Origin: Unio delphinus
Taxonomy: Eukaryota > Mollusca > Bivalvia > Unionida > Unionidae
Direction of reading: 5' to 3'
DNA: 64,000 bases
Assembly (NCBI GenBank): GCA_029339505.1
Contig: JAQISU010000248.1
Span: 998,001 to 1,062,000 of the forward strand
The notes under the pieces were generated by a model, which did not search any database, was not told the origin of the DNA, and saw nothing but the letters and a program-made list of their open reading frames with translations. A program made the position numbers and the translations under genes. This document shows, one piece after another, positions 12,593 to 24,915 of this stretch (positions within the stretch are counted from its first letter, which is position 1; each line of letters opens with the position of its first letter).

Positions 12593-14390
12593 TCAGATGA
12601 CTAGAGAGGTCCTCGTTAAATCGATGGACGAACAACATTTCGATCCTCAGGCCGAGTCGTCTTCCCATGATTCCACTGATGATCGTCGCCTGTAGCACTG
12701 ACAGCCCCAACCCAGTTGATTCCAATACACTTCTGGACAAAGATAGTGTGAGTTATCTGATGGTCTGTGAGGACTGTAAATGGTGTGTACATGCAAGCGA
12801 GTAAAAACTGTCTTTACTACAAACGTCTGTTCATGTATTAGATCAAACAGTGAGATGGGAACATACATTTGATATGTGATAGGTCGCAGAGTTTGCAATT
12901 TGTTTTAATACCTTTTGCATAATGTGTTCCTCGCAGCAGGTTGTACCATATGCATATACCAATATGATTGTCTGTATCTGAATCATTTATTTGACCCATC
13001 TGGTAACAAGGCCGAATGAGCGAATGGTATGACCTAGCATGTGTTGTGTATCCGTGAAGAATTGCTAATTTTATTATATTTTCAGCTACCTGTAATAAAA
13101 GACGCAAATGACTAATACTATTCAAATGACTTCTCCAAACCTCTGAAAAGAAATATTGACAGAAAGCATCGTTGCATGAAGACTATAACATTCTATACAG
13201 ATGATGTCAATTTACTATTACATGTAACCGTTGTTACTGAAAATAGAAAATGTATACAAGGGCTTCTTCAGAACTGTTGACTGCTGTGAAAGTAAAATAT
13301 ACTAGTGACCCAATAAAGTAACTTCTAATGTGGAGTTGTCACCCATAGATGCAGCTTAGGATTTTGTATCTTTTTCATAGAAACTCTTTGTGTATGAGAG
13401 TACCCTTGAATATGGTTTTTATATTGTCTTCTCTGAGTATATATTTCAATGGAACCCAGAAAGAAATTTGACCATGTTTGATTGAAAGTATCCTGGCTAG
13501 AAAATCTTTCAAATTCTTAAAAAAATGCCAATCTGCGATGCGATGTGTGTGCTGTTTCTAAAAGCAAAAAGAACTTTAAACAACCTATTCTCAAAATAAC
13601 AAGTTACAAAATTTGACGGAAGTGCCTGGCTCTGATTTATCACGTTTTACAACTGATTCTTAATCTGTCATTGAACAATGTCACTGTTATAAAATATTTG
13701 ACACCTCTAAGTCACTTTACATGAACCACTCAGACAAAATTGCTCATGTTTGTCAGAAAGCTTTCTAGCATTGCGGGATTTCGATATTATATAAACGATG
13801 TCATTCTGCAATGTGATATGGGCACTCTAGCTACAAGTTTTAAAACAATATTTAAACATGTTCTAACGAATAACTGTTGAACATAATTTGTCCACACTAG
13901 TAAAATGTATGCAAATGATGTCAGTCTGATTTATTTTCATTATAAGAGTTTTCAATTTATTCAAGTGTTGATACTGTTATTAAACTTATAAAATACTTTA
14001 AACATCTTCTGAAAACCCACTTGACAAAAATTGACCAAATCTTACATCTTTCTGGCATGAAATACATGAAGTTTGTGCTAATAAGATAAATCTGTGACCA
14101 CTGTTGTTAAGAAAAAAAAAACTTAAATAACGTCTTCTAAAAGCAAAAACACATTACTGACTTAGATTCAATTTAACAGTGCTTTCTAATTTTCAGATGT
14201 CTTCTTTTGCTATTGTGGAATCTTGATGATTACTTTGGCATGTACATCAATCTCTTCAGCCACACCCCATTATAACCTCATCCGTAACGTATTTTAGTTA
14301 CCATCAAAATTGAAGCTCATGGGCAGGCTTGACATGCAGGCCATGTTTAGCTTATTGTTGTTATGGGCGCTATGCTGCTAGGCAGCTTCT
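12593..14390. other. Non-coding, no recognised feature
   Basis: AT-rich sequence with short overlapping open frames on the minus strand at 12.5-13.1 kb and none with a domain or repeat signature. Confidence 0.3.
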
Positions 14391-14640
14391 AGGGTGGCCT
14401 ACTTGGATAGGTCATTAACCTCAGATGTGGGAGGTCGCAGGTTCTTACCCCAGCTGAGTCATACCAAAGTATTTTTTAAATGGTACTAACAGCTGCCTTA
14501 TATAGTGCTCATCCTTAAGAGGTTAGTGTTAGGTCTGGTTAGCCAAGTGTGAAGATGTGACTGGGTGGCTCATGATGCTACATGTATGTGCCATGATGCC
14601 CCAATCCTAGACATTACTCATTACTACCAACTGCCACACT
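14391..14640 (+). repeat. tRNA-derived SINE, family A, copy 3 (diverged)
   Basis: The head shows ggtggcctacttggataggtc and gaggtcgcaggttc. The body keeps 'ctaacagctgcct', 'aagaggttagtgttagg' and 'catgatgctacatgtatgtg'. Substitutions and small deletions make this older than copies 2 and 4. Confidence 0.8.
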
Positions 14641-14726
14641 GTTACATTAAAAGTGTCAAAACAATCATGTGCCATCATTTTATTCTTTTGTTTGCATAAA
14701 CTGCGAATGCAACAAAGAAGGAAATA

Positions 14727-14727
14727 T

Positions 14728-14805
<78 letters not shown>

Positions 14806-14850
14806 CCACACATTTCAAACGGATATATTAGGGAAAGCAGAATGTTAGAA

Positions 14851-14885
<35 letters not shown>
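14727..14885. repeat. (AT)n and (AAT)n microsatellites
   Basis: An uninterrupted run of about 72 bp AT at 14727-14799, then after about 50 bp an (aat/taa)n run at 14850-14885. The second run abuts the 3' end of the LINE fragment that follows on the minus strand. Confidence 0.95.
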
Positions 14886-14889
<4 letters not shown>

Positions 14890-15120
14890 GACTTTGTATA
14901 GCGCCAAAATCCTTAGAAGCTCAAAGAGCTTTGCAACATCTATAACGATATGACTACAGAAAAACAAAAAACAAAAAACCAGGAAATTGGAAAACATAAA
15001 AAATGCTGAAAATATTTAAGGTACGAAACATTATTAGGTCTTTAAGTTTGTTCTTGCAATCGAAATAGGTGAGTTTTAAGAGCACTCTTGAAAGGGATCA
15101 CAGTGTCTCTGTGTCTTACC
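14885..15120 (-). mobile_element. L2/CR1-like LINE 3' end
   Basis: On the minus strand an open 25-codon segment (15042-15119, stop included) reads …DTVIPFKSALKTHLFRLQEQ, the typical C-terminal 'FKSALKTHLF' end of L2/CR1-type ORF2. It is followed by a short 3' UTR ending in 'cttctaaggattttggcgct' and 'atacaaagtcctc', then (ATT)n. It is 5'-truncated, as expected for LINE insertions. Confidence 0.8.
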
Positions 15121-15562
15121 TCTTCCTTACATATTGTTCCTCATTACGAGGTTAGTGTTAGGATTGCAGTATGAGACAAACTAGTCAAAACTATCCACAA
15201 CTTCACAAATTACATGACTTGTTAATGGATGATAGAGCAGGATTACAACTGCTGAAATAGGCTTCATCAGTTGAAGATAGCATGTGCAGTCAAGTTGGAT
15301 GTAAATGTTTACATGAAAGAAAACTTACATCCTGAATGATTTTATTAATGTCAAACAATTCAAACAAAATTTGCCACAATGATCTGGATTATTTATTTGT
15401 TCTATACTTTACCATCCAATAATCCACAAAGTATCTGATCTGATGGTTTAAATGCCAACTTATTTTTTAAGATTATACAGACGTGTATTAAAGATTCAGT
15501 GATCATATCATTATTTAGGATATAAAAAAAATAGTTTAATAGTGTTGGTTTTTATTTACATG

Positions 15563-15795
15563 TTATTAGTGGCCCCACGTGGCCAACAGATCTCACCGCT
15601 ACGAACCACTTCCATCTCACCTCTGTCTGCGTCAGTTAAAGTCACGAGTTCAGCCAATGTATGCGAGAAAGTATGTCAGATGCTTCATATGGGTCGGTGG
15701 TTTTTTCCCGGGTTTATTTATACTATTTATACTGGCCGCCATGTATAGCATATCTTGAGATGAATCATGGCGTTAAACCCACAACAACTACATGT
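15563..15795 (+). repeat. tRNA-derived SINE, family B, copy 1 (diverged)
   Basis: Shares with 24665-24915 the blocks 'cca(c/t)ct(t/g)ccatctcacct', 'gtctgcgt', 'gggtcggtggtt', 'tactggccgccatgtatagc' and 'atggcgttaaaccca'. The tRNA-like head is degraded. Confidence 0.75.
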
Positions 15796-17160
15796 TCTTA
15801 GAATATGTTTTGAGTATAAATTTGGATTGTTGGGTGCTTAGTAACAGATATAAAGTGTAATGGAAGTGCAAATAATGCATCCAATGCTATCTTGAAATCG
15901 CCTATTTCAAAATGGCTGATTGCATATACTCACTGAAAATATTAGTATAAATCGACATGTTCGTCATACGTGGCAAACTACATGGAATAAAAACTCACCT
16001 TAACAATTCCATTATTAAGAGTGGAATCACTTGTATCAAACAAATGGGAGAGATGAAATGATATTGTGCTGATCACGGACACGTACCTTGTTTATGCACG
16101 CTTTCTAATAGGCGAACATCAGTTGGAGTGTGTACCAAGCCGATGTCAACTGATAGTGGAAATCGTTATTGTCGAGTATGCAGGTGCCCACCCAGTAGCC
16201 AAACAAGTACCATTTAATGGAAAGTTTTATCTGCCACAACTATTGTGTAATGCATTTGTTGATTTTTCGAGCCTTATTTTATTGGCACTTCATAGACATT
16301 TATTTGTGTTCAGTGTAAATATTCGAAATTATAAATAAGGGGTGAGGAGGCAGCAATAATTGACTTTATTCTCTATAAAACGTTATTGATTATATTCCGC
16401 ATGATCAATAAATCCTGATCTTCGACAGTCACTATATGTTAATAAATAATCTCAACGATAAGTATTTTGTATTTTTCTAATCATTCGATATCAAAGTCGC
16501 TCCAAATCCTTTGTTTATCATCTTATTTTCTCGCATGATAGTTTTAGTCGTTAATTTATTCGAATGGATCTTTGTTTCAGGAAATATATGATATTTAATC
16601 AGCTTTTTATCAGACCGTTATATTTATCCAACTGATCTTTATTATGTAGCATTGGTTCTTTACGCATCTTATGGTCTTCTCTTGATATTGTCGCTGAAAT
16701 CTTTATCCTGAACTACAGCGTGCAAATTCAATGTTGTCAAGAAATCTTGTCATATCAATATTTTGGCGTGGAATTATTTTATAAGATCGAAACATTTAGT
16801 TATCTATCATAGGCAGTTAGTATATTTGTCGACAATTATCTGCTAAAATCGTTTTAGGTCATCGGATCGCTTGTACAATCATATAATTTTAAATGCCGGT
16901 AACTTTACAATATTACATTGAAATATATTTGCTTAGATACGATTTCCTTGCTGCATATGGTTCTAACTGTTCATCTGGATTACATTTATAATAATGATAA
17001 TTGTTTTCTTTAATTTCTACATTGTCAACTTCAATCTCGTCATTATCAACTTTATCAATCTCCTCATTATCTTTTTGTTATCGTTTTATCACCGACGTTG
17101 GTCTTCGAATATGTATCAACACTAGAATTATCTTGATTAACTTCTATATTTCTTTTTGAT
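15796..17160. other. AT-rich stretch, partly the decayed downstream part of the helicase-like ORF
   Basis: The 90-codon plus-strand ORF at 16066-16338 has no recognisable motif. Between about 16900 and 17160 the minus strand has open segments rich in Asp, Glu, Asn and Lys in more than one frame. This suggests the coding remnant at 17163-17678 once continued leftward and is now frameshifted. Beyond that, no feature is recognised. Confidence 0.3.
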
Positions 17161-17162
17161 AA

Positions 17163-17950
17163 CTAATTATCGTAATCATCTGGAAGTGTTTGTATTATTT
17201 CATATCTAGTATTTTTCATCATCGCTATTAGTATCGGATTGAAACATTTCTTGGAATTATTTTCTTTGGCAATATCTATTATATAATGCAAGTCCCATGG
17301 AGCTGATAATTCATCAGAATTCCTATATTTTCGTAACTTTATTTCGTCAGTAAGTGATCTTTTACAATCAATTATGAATTTTCTGATATCATCACAATTC
17401 AGTGGAAGTTTGCAATGATACAATCTTGTTATAGTTGAATAATGGATTTCATAAGCTCGTCGAAATCTGAGTATTGCCTGTTTCATCGCGTTAACTGATC
17501 CTAATTCGAATGAAAACAAAAATATAAATCTCGGATCAGTTATGCTAACTCCGGCTTCGACTGTATGATTATAGATAATGACTTCAACATCATTACACGC
17601 ATTATTGATATCTGCAAAGTCTATTTTCGTTTCTACAGGATCTGTATCGGCGTGATAATATCTTGCAGGACATTCCATATTTTGGAATATTTTACCAGAC
17701 CTTCTACTGAATACTCTATACTATACGTATAATTAGTAAATACAGCTATCTGCGTTCGATATTTAACGGTTTGCATGATTTTATCTAACAAGTTGATTAG
17801 GGTATCTAAATGAGATTTTTCAACAAAAAAAATTTTTCTTCGTGACGCTGATACAGTCTCTGATAATAAAAAATCATGGGGGTTATCAACTATCTTCTCT
17901 AGTTTATTGTTGTCTACCTTGAAAATAATCCAGAATGATCCATGTCTTGT
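17163..17950 (-). pseudogene. Decayed SF2 helicase-like ORF, origin-binding-protein type (tentative)
   Basis: The minus strand at 17678-17163 is open for 171 codons, in very AT-rich DNA. A segment reading DVEVIIYNHTVEAGVSI followed by a short hydrophobic block and 'KQAILRFRRA' resembles the C-terminal helicase motifs V and VI of the herpes-type origin-binding-protein family (strand plus TxxxAGVS, then QxxxRxR). That family is found in herpesviruses and also in eukaryotic genomic and mobile-element proteins. A second coding-like open segment (about 17690-17950) lies upstream in another frame, so at least one frameshift separates them. No N-terminal Walker motifs were found. It could be an endogenous viral fragment, a mobile-element gene or a lone chance ORF. 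The protein family is a recollection, not a search result. Confidence 0.35.
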
Positions 17951-18313
17951 TTTACAATATGTTTCCCGTCACTTAAGGAATCTATCCTGTGTGTAGAAAA
18001 CCAAGAATGTGGGTTGTTTCTTTCATGGACTTAAATTATATAGTCTTTTTCTGTGATGATACAGTACTCGTCAAAATGCATCCTTTCTCCATGTTTCACA
18101 GCTCTAAATATAAAGGTGACTCGTCTTCATAGATATGGCACAAAAATAAATCGTCTAATTAAACAGTTAAAAGCAAGATTAAACCATGTTAGTGAAACAT
18201 GAAATCTGTGTCACACTGGTGATATGCCATACTGACTGCAAAATCCCTGAATGAAACGCAAATTTTAACCACAAATGTATATGCTTGTGATAAGTCCATT
18301 CCGCCCCCCCTCC

Positions 18314-18316
<3 letters not shown>

Positions 18317-18388
<72 letters not shown>
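18317..18388. repeat. (TC)n microsatellite
   Basis: About 70 bp of uninterrupted TC following a C-run (ccgccccccc). Confidence 0.97.
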
Positions 18389-18390
<2 letters not shown>

Positions 18391-18399
18391 ACAGATTAC

Positions 18400-19017
18400 A
18401 CGGCAATAGCTAGAATTCTTACAGGTTAGCAAAAGAGCATCTTATATTGGATTCATTAGCTTATGGTTCCTTCACCAGTTCATAAGTTCATAAGGGTATC
18501 ATAGCGTAAAGGATATTGTAGCACCATGACCCAGTCATGTTTTGACATATTTTACGCCAAAAGCATAAAATACAAGCGCAAGATTACGTTTTCATCTCAT
18601 TGAACTGTAATGTTTTGATAATACATCTTTCAAGTGTTATTCAAATTTCAAAAGCTTCTTATGGCGTAAAACCAACTACCTATGAAAGACTATGAAAAAG
18701 CTTAAAACCATCTTATCAAACATCAAGCAATTTCAGATAATGAAAACAGATATAGCTGTAGCCGTACCTCAGCATTTTTTTTTGGGAATGAAAATGTCTT
18801 GAAACGAAAGTGTAATATTTACATCTTTTCGTCGTCTCTTTATCCCTTCGTGTTAGATTGCACACTTGTATACAGAACATGGCAGACGGTGATTAAACGA
18901 AAGACATTTCTTTTTTTTTTAAAATCCTCTTTCCACTCTTTCCCAACAACAAAACAATACAACCTCAAAATTCAGCTTAAGATAGCACATTTACATGTCG
19001 TTTGCGGCTGTTTTGAA

Positions 19018-19019
<2 letters not shown>
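18400..19019. other. Non-coding, no recognised feature
   Basis: AT-rich with no ORF that carries domain-like sequence. Confidence 0.3.

Positions 19020-19112
<93 letters not shown>
19019..19112. repeat. (TA)n microsatellite
   Basis: About 94 bp of alternating TA. Confidence 0.97.
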
Positions 19113-19114
<2 letters not shown>

Positions 19115-20059
19115 GTCAATCAATACGATACTCATTAGGTTAGAACAAGTATAAAAAGCCTAATGTCTCTAACTCTTTTAGATCTGATTGAACAATTTTT
19201 TTCGTATTGTATTGGCAATTTCAATTTCATGATCTAATAGTGATAATTGACATATTAAAATATCTTTCTAATTGTCAAGAACGTGTTGTATATCTCATTA
19301 CAAAAGGTAACTCAATCTAAAGATATCTTGATCGATCACGAAAAGATATATGTACATTTTTAATACGATAAGGGCACCATTAAATTGATAAGAGTCTCTA
19401 ACAAATCTATATACTTTAAAGAATTATACAAAGGAAAATTTAGGATATAAAGCCATTTTAAATATTTTGTCTTAATCATGCAATGAAGGCATTCAATAAA
19501 CGTATTATAATTTGCATCAAAGAGGGAAAATGAGCCTTCACAGTTGGACATATGCTATTTATAGTGTGTGCACAATTTGATGGCATGGATTTGTATTACG
19601 AGTTTGATAACTGAAGCTAGACCAGACAATATACACATTATACTGAACACGTGACTCTCTCAAACACTTTATATTATCTAGCGGACTTATCTATATTCAG
19701 CACGCTTATGGAATTAATATTGGGTACTGGTTATACCAGCACCTCTATTTCCATTAAGTAGACCATCCTCGACATTTAATTCTACTTCTAGGATTTTAGT
19801 CCACCTTATGCGAATAAACTTAAGGCAAAAAATGAAATTACACAATTATATTGAGCTTATTATATATTTTGAAATGACGTCATCAATATGACATTATAGT
19901 ACTATGACTGGACTTAAAAGTACGTGAGCATCTTGAAATGACATAATCAGTATGACATTGTAGTTGTTACGAAATGCCCGATATGGCTCAGATAGACAAC
20001 CATACGTTTTATTATTATCAAGGTGTCTTGTTTCGCGCGTCATAACATTTTCTATAAAT
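19113..20059. other. Non-coding, no recognised feature
   Basis: AT-rich sequence. A short duplicated phrase (gaaatgac…atcaatatgacatta, and gaaatgacataatcagtatgacatt) occurs at about 19870 and 19935. Confidence 0.3.
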
Positions 20060-20290
20060 ATATTTTTTCTAAATTGTTATAGATGTGATCTACCAGAAGA
20101 TTTAGGGCATATATTCAACACTTGTAAGGCTACTATAAATGATAGACAGGCATTTAAACTTGAACAAGTGAAAAATAAAGCACCATATACATACCCAGAA
20201 ATATTAAATCCAGACCAAAACCATTTCAAAACAACAGTTACTAATATTATTAATTTTCTCATAAAAGTAGGTTTAATAGATAAAATATAA
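20060..20290 (+). pseudogene. LINE ORF2 C-terminal zinc-finger end
   Basis: The frame ends at TAA 20288-20290 and contains CYRCDLPEDLGHIFNTC, a C-x2-C-x7-H-x4-C motif. This is the CCHC-type knuckle found after the RT domain in many non-LTR retrotransposons, and about 55 hydrophilic residues follow it. No RT core is present upstream, so the insertion is strongly 5'-truncated. The residual frame is intact over this short length. Confidence 0.6.
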
Positions 20291-20329
20291 CAATATACAC
20301 ATAACAACAATAACCTAATATATATAATA

Positions 20330-21130
20330 TAATATTACACTAGGGGCGCAGGTGGGAAAGGAGTGAGGAAGGGTGTCAATATAGGGTCAAAAGAACTCTA
20401 CGCACCTTGCGAGTTTATACCTATTCACACTCTTAACTCAACTGCGCATCCCGCCAAGAGGGGGTTGCATTTTTTTTCTATCAACAAAGGGATTATTTAC
20501 TTATAAAAGCAGGTTTAATATATAAAATAGGATACACTATTAATAACAACAATAGTAACAATAATCTAATTACATGTGACACCAGCCAGGGGCGGAGATG
20601 GGAAAGGAGTGAGGATGGATGTCAATATAGGGTCATAAAACTAGACGCACCTTGCGAGTTTATATCAATCCACACTTCTGACCTGACTGCGCATCCCGCT
20701 AAGGGGGGTTACATATGTTACATTTTTCTATCAATAAAGGGATTATTTATTCATAAAAGTAAGATAATAGATAAAATAAAATAAAAATACATACAATAAC
20801 AACAATAATCTAATACAAATTTACATTATGTGACACCGGCTAGGGACGCATGTGGGAAAAGAGTGAGGATGGGTGTCAATATAGGGTCAAAGAACTCTAC
20901 GCACCTTGCGAGTTTATACCAACCCACACTCTGGACTTAAATGCGCATCCCGCCAAACGGAAGTTACATTGCTACAATTGACTTATGGATTAATAGAAAG
21001 AAAAAAAAAATTCTTAAAGATGTGATAAGTCTGTGACCACTGTTAGGGAATTGAAAGGAGGAGGGGTGTCAATAAGTGGTCAATAAATAACCTTATGCAA
21101 ACGCAAATTTACATCAACCCTCCTTTCATG
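20330..21130 (+). repeat. Tandem 3' UTR-like units, about 250 bp, following the LINE end
   Basis: Three well-preserved units start at about 20341, 20587 and 20841. They share 'gtgggaaa(a/g)gagtgagga', 'gtgtcaatatagggtca', 'acgcaccttgcgagtttata' and 'gcgcatcccgc'. A diverged partial fourth unit lies at about 21030-21125. Between units, short AT-rich spacers carry 'ttaatagataaaata', which echoes the last codons of the ORF (…GLIDKI). The repeat unit therefore seems to include the end of the coding region. Confidence 0.8.
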
Positions 21131-21700
21131 ACCTGATATAGTGTCATATGACAAACAGGCACATCAAATATAACAAATAAGTGTAGTCTGGGAAAAAACC
21201 TCCTTATTAACATCACCCTCTTTTCCAAGCTCTTCCCTGTCAACAACACTACTAGCTTTACCCTCCTATATGCAGCCTCATGGACAACACAACACATAAT
21301 ATTAAAAACCCTTACATATTATACATCTGTCCCTTAAATCTGTCTGTCTGTCTGTATTGTCCTGCCGGTTTTCTCTGTTACATGTGAATAGACATTGAAT
21401 TCTCGCAATATCGATTGGTATGAGAATTCCACTTGACTAACCAAACATCAAATCTCAAATATGACCATTTCGGACCACACCCAACCAAATTCATAACTTA
21501 AAACAACCTAACCTGAACAAAACAAATAGTCACTCTGACACCCTAGTATAGGTTTTTTGTTTTTTTCTAGGGTGAATTTCCCTCTTCAGAAGGGTTTTTT
21601 GCCGGTAGGATGGTGGAGAACTGTACAGTACACTCTGTACTTAATTAGGGGCATAGTGATAAGTGTTAGGAAATTCTGTAACTTGTAAATCTCGATATAA
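21131..21700. other. Non-coding stretch with short (CTGT)n
   Basis: A ctgt run lies at about 21335-21352. No gene is recognised. Confidence 0.3.
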
Positions 21701-21708
21701 TTGCACAG

Positions 21709-22290
21709 GTGGCTAACACATCATTGGTGTATAGGGCATCCACTAGCACAACTGGAATGAATTTGATACAAAACCAAGGGAGCTTTCGGCAGGGTGTGGC
21801 GTCTGTGGCTGTTGCTGTCTTTGTCCTTGCGTGTACGGTGTATTTTGCTGCTTCGCGGGTTGTGTTCTCCGGGAGTGCCTTGGGGGCGTCTCGTGTTTCT
21901 TCGTGGGTGGGTGTGGGTGTGCGTTTGGCGCTGTCTCTGCGTGTGGGACGGCGAGGAGCCTGACTGGGACCTTTTCCGCCTTTACCTCTTCCTGAAGGTT
22001 CCGCATCTAGAAGTTGATAGGGGAGGTGTGGATGGGCCTTACCTACCTACCCCAGGGCTTACATCTATACCGATAGTTACTAATTAGGAATTCGGTATAA
22101 CGCCTAAATTGATAAGTGCATCAGTATGCATATAAATGCCTGAGGGGGGGGGGGGGGAGTAACGACCCTTCCCCAAGGGAAAATAAATGTCCAGCCATAT
22201 GCTGGATATAAAAGTAGCCCATATGACCCTTAGTGGCCGGTGGTTACTATAAAACTCAGATTGATTGATTGAAGGGCACACCCAGTATAG
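21709..22290 (+). other. GC-rich island, possible retroelement 3' end
   Basis: Base composition is clearly GC-richer than the surroundings. Overlapping ORFs at 21709-21963 and 21794-22087 have no motif that I recognise. The segment ends with a 17-base G run (about 22143-22159), an 'aaataaatg' and a terminal (attg)n phrase 'cagattgattgattgaag' at about 22257-22274. Short terminal repeats like this are common at LINE 3' ends, so the block may be a truncated LINE, but this is inference. Confidence 0.35.
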
Positions 22291-23970
22291 TGAAGCTCTA
22301 ACTGTATTTAGCTGTCGAGGCAGGTGCCATTTTCACTTAGTTTGAGCCAAAGAGTTTGGTGAGTTGTATGTTTTTTCAACTCGTTTCATTGTTTACAACT
22401 AATATTCAATTTCGTAAAACACGTTCATTGTTGTATTATGTGGTTGCGTTGTTTTATCGTAGTTGTAATTCAATTTATTAAGAGGGTTTGACCTATGCAA
22501 TTTGGTAGCAAGATGATAACGTTATCTGGTCGCTACTATGACTAATGTTGAAAACAATACTGTGTATGTATTAACGTCTTAGTATATCGTATTTTAATTT
22601 TAATTGCATACCATTCCTACGTCACATTTCAGGCGGGTTATATTAACCCATTCGTAACCGTCGTATATTTTAAAGTAGTTACAGACTATTCGGAATGTTG
22701 TTTCTTTTCCATATTCAGCTCACTAGGTATGAATAGCCGGATGAGCGTGTGAATATAAGGATGTCTGGTGCACCATTACGAGGTTAAACCACCAGTTCAG
22801 TGCCCACGTTTAGGTACAAGTCTGGAGGGCAGAGTGACCGTGCCTATGGTTCACTTAACGACTTTTTATGTTTAAACGAGTTGGCTGGCTAAAGTATATT
22901 TCACATTATTTACATTATACATATGTTGCCTGTTAACGTCTGTGGTCTATAGTGTTTTAAGTAAATAAATATTATAATCTTGGAGAATTTATTTGGTACT
23001 CTCATACTTTCATGATGTATATTTAATACAACTTTTTTTCATATTTCTCGAATCGCGTATAAGACAGAGTGACTTTATTACAAATATTGTTCTATAAATA
23101 GAAAAATGTAATAATTAGTATTGCATTTATCTTGATGCAACCGTTTACAAATCATAATACATTCATCTTCATTAGTATTATAGTAATACTATGTATATTT
23201 CGTATTTTGAGCGTATTTTGGTGTTTCTATGACTGCTGAAATTTTATCTCCAATTATGTCATGCGATGCTTGATTTGCATTCATTTTTATGCATGAAATA
23301 AATGCTTGCTGAAAAATTCCAATGTTACACCGGTTGCTACTTTGTGAGGTTGTTTCCCCTTACTTCCTTGACAACAACGGTACACTGTTGTGATGCATTA
23401 ATAAATTTCACAAATGCTATTTGATAAATTAGGTCAACCAAAGCCCGCCCCTCTCTTAAGTCAGTTATATTCATATGATAAGCCCATGCAAGTGAGGTGA
23501 AGTCACGATATGGGGTGTTGTATAATGTTCTATGCTGTAGTTCCATTCTGGAGAAAAGTTTGGAAATTTTCTTTTACATATATACCAGAAATATTCATCA
23601 TGTGATAACATATTTTAATATATTTTAACTCCTGGTTTCGCTGCTCGTTAAACTATCACGTTTTTGTACCAGACGATAAACTTTGGAAAATAAAATATCT
23701 TCTATTGATTGAAATTGGCAATTTTATAAGCCATATTTAATGCACAACTACATCTATCTATCACACACAGATGGTTTTGATTTGCAAATTACATAGTAAT
23801 GCCCAAACTATTTCAAATTAAATTATTTAAAGGGTTCTTGTATACAGTGATTTAACATAAGCAGCCTAAAACCAGCCATGTTACACCAAACTATGCAGAT
23901 GAGTAATATCTATTGATATAAGTAACTTTCAGCTTACAAATCTAAAATAGTAAATCTGTGAAACTCTACA
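22291..23970. other. Non-coding, searched for upstream JmjN exon without success
   Basis: AT-rich. I looked here for the first exon of the KDM4-like copy (JmjN, upstream of …VIPPAEW) and did not find it on the plus strand. Confidence 0.35.
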
Positions 23971-23976
23971 AGATGG

Positions 23977-24150
23977 GACTTGCTTTAGTTTGGATATATT
24001 TTGACTTGGGGCATTTTGACTTGCTTTAGTTTGGATATGTTTTGACTTGGGGCATTCTGACTTGCTTTAGTTTGGATATGTTTTGACTTGGTGCATTTTG
24101 ACTTGCTTTAGTTGGGATATGTTTTGACCTGGTGCATTTTGACTTGCTTC
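23977..24150. repeat. Tandem repeat, about 41 bp, four copies
   Basis: Each unit reads gacttgctttagtttggata, then t(g/a)ttttgacttgg(g/t)gcatt. Drift increases toward the right end. Confidence 0.9.
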
Positions 24151-24411
24151 ATAACATAGATATGATTGAACAATTTCCTTTCTTATGGTGCTTGTAGTCT
24201 GTCAAACCTGTAACTGCTAATAGGTATGCATTATGTTTAAGCGAGTTTCAGTCAAAATAATTTAGTTTAGAACCATTCATAATGCATTGACTGGTCTACT
24301 GTGGACACAAGGTGGCAATGTGAATAGACACTTCTCAATATTCATGTTTAATGAATAATTTCATGTTGCAAATAAGAAATCTTTCAATTTTTTTTTTTTG
24401 CTTTGTTTTAG

Positions 24412-24594
24412 GTGATACCTCCAGCTGAGTGGATCCCACGTAAAAATGGCTATAATGATATTGACCTTGTCATCCCAGATCCTATCACTCGGATGGTATC
24501 TGGACCCCAGGGACTCTTCAAACAATTCAATGTAGAGACAAAAGCTATATAGTATAACTGTGAAGAAGTTTGAAAAGCTAGCAAACAGTGCCTG
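24412..24594 (+). pseudogene. KDM4-like: KDM4-like exon 1 of window (JmjN to JmjC linker)
   Basis: Reads [20 protein letters not shown]… and …[17 protein letters not shown], then hits TAG at 24550-24552. The expected continuation (TVKKFEKLANSA) resumes in another frame from 24557. The break coincides with a small 'atatagtata' expansion. The acceptor ttttag and donor tg|gtatgt are intact. Confidence 0.88.
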
Positions 24595-24664
24595 GTATGT
24601 ATACTTAAAGAGATCATATTATCTGAATCATCTGTGTATGTAAATGTTAGATGGCAAAATATCC

Positions 24665-24915
24665 TTCTTAGTGGCCAAGTGGTCTAAAGCGCTGTCCGTT
24701 ACGGACCACTGCCATCTCACCTGTCTGCGTGTGTTCGAGTCTAAGATTCGGCAAATGTAGTTATGTGAGAAAGCTTGCCAGTAGCTTCTCGTGGGTCGGT
24801 GGTTCTTTCCGGGAGTTGTCCGGGTTCTTCCTCCACCAATAATACTGGCCGCCATGTATAGCTTATATTGTGCTGAAAAATGGCGTTAAACCATAAAAAG
24901 CAAATAAAAAGCAAA
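24665..24915 (+). repeat. tRNA-derived SINE, family B, copy 2
   Basis: Head 'agtggccaagtggtctaaag' (tRNA-like A box) and 'gtgttcgagtct' (B box). Body includes 'gtgggtcggtggttctttcc' and 'tactggccgccatgtatagc', then 'atggcgttaaaccataaaaa' with an A-rich tail. Inserted in the intron after the first KDM4-like exon. Confidence 0.88.

Noticed and set aside
21709..22087. Two overlapping ORFs in the GC-rich island
   Set aside because: Open frames are expected by chance at higher GC; no domain. The island itself is reported.
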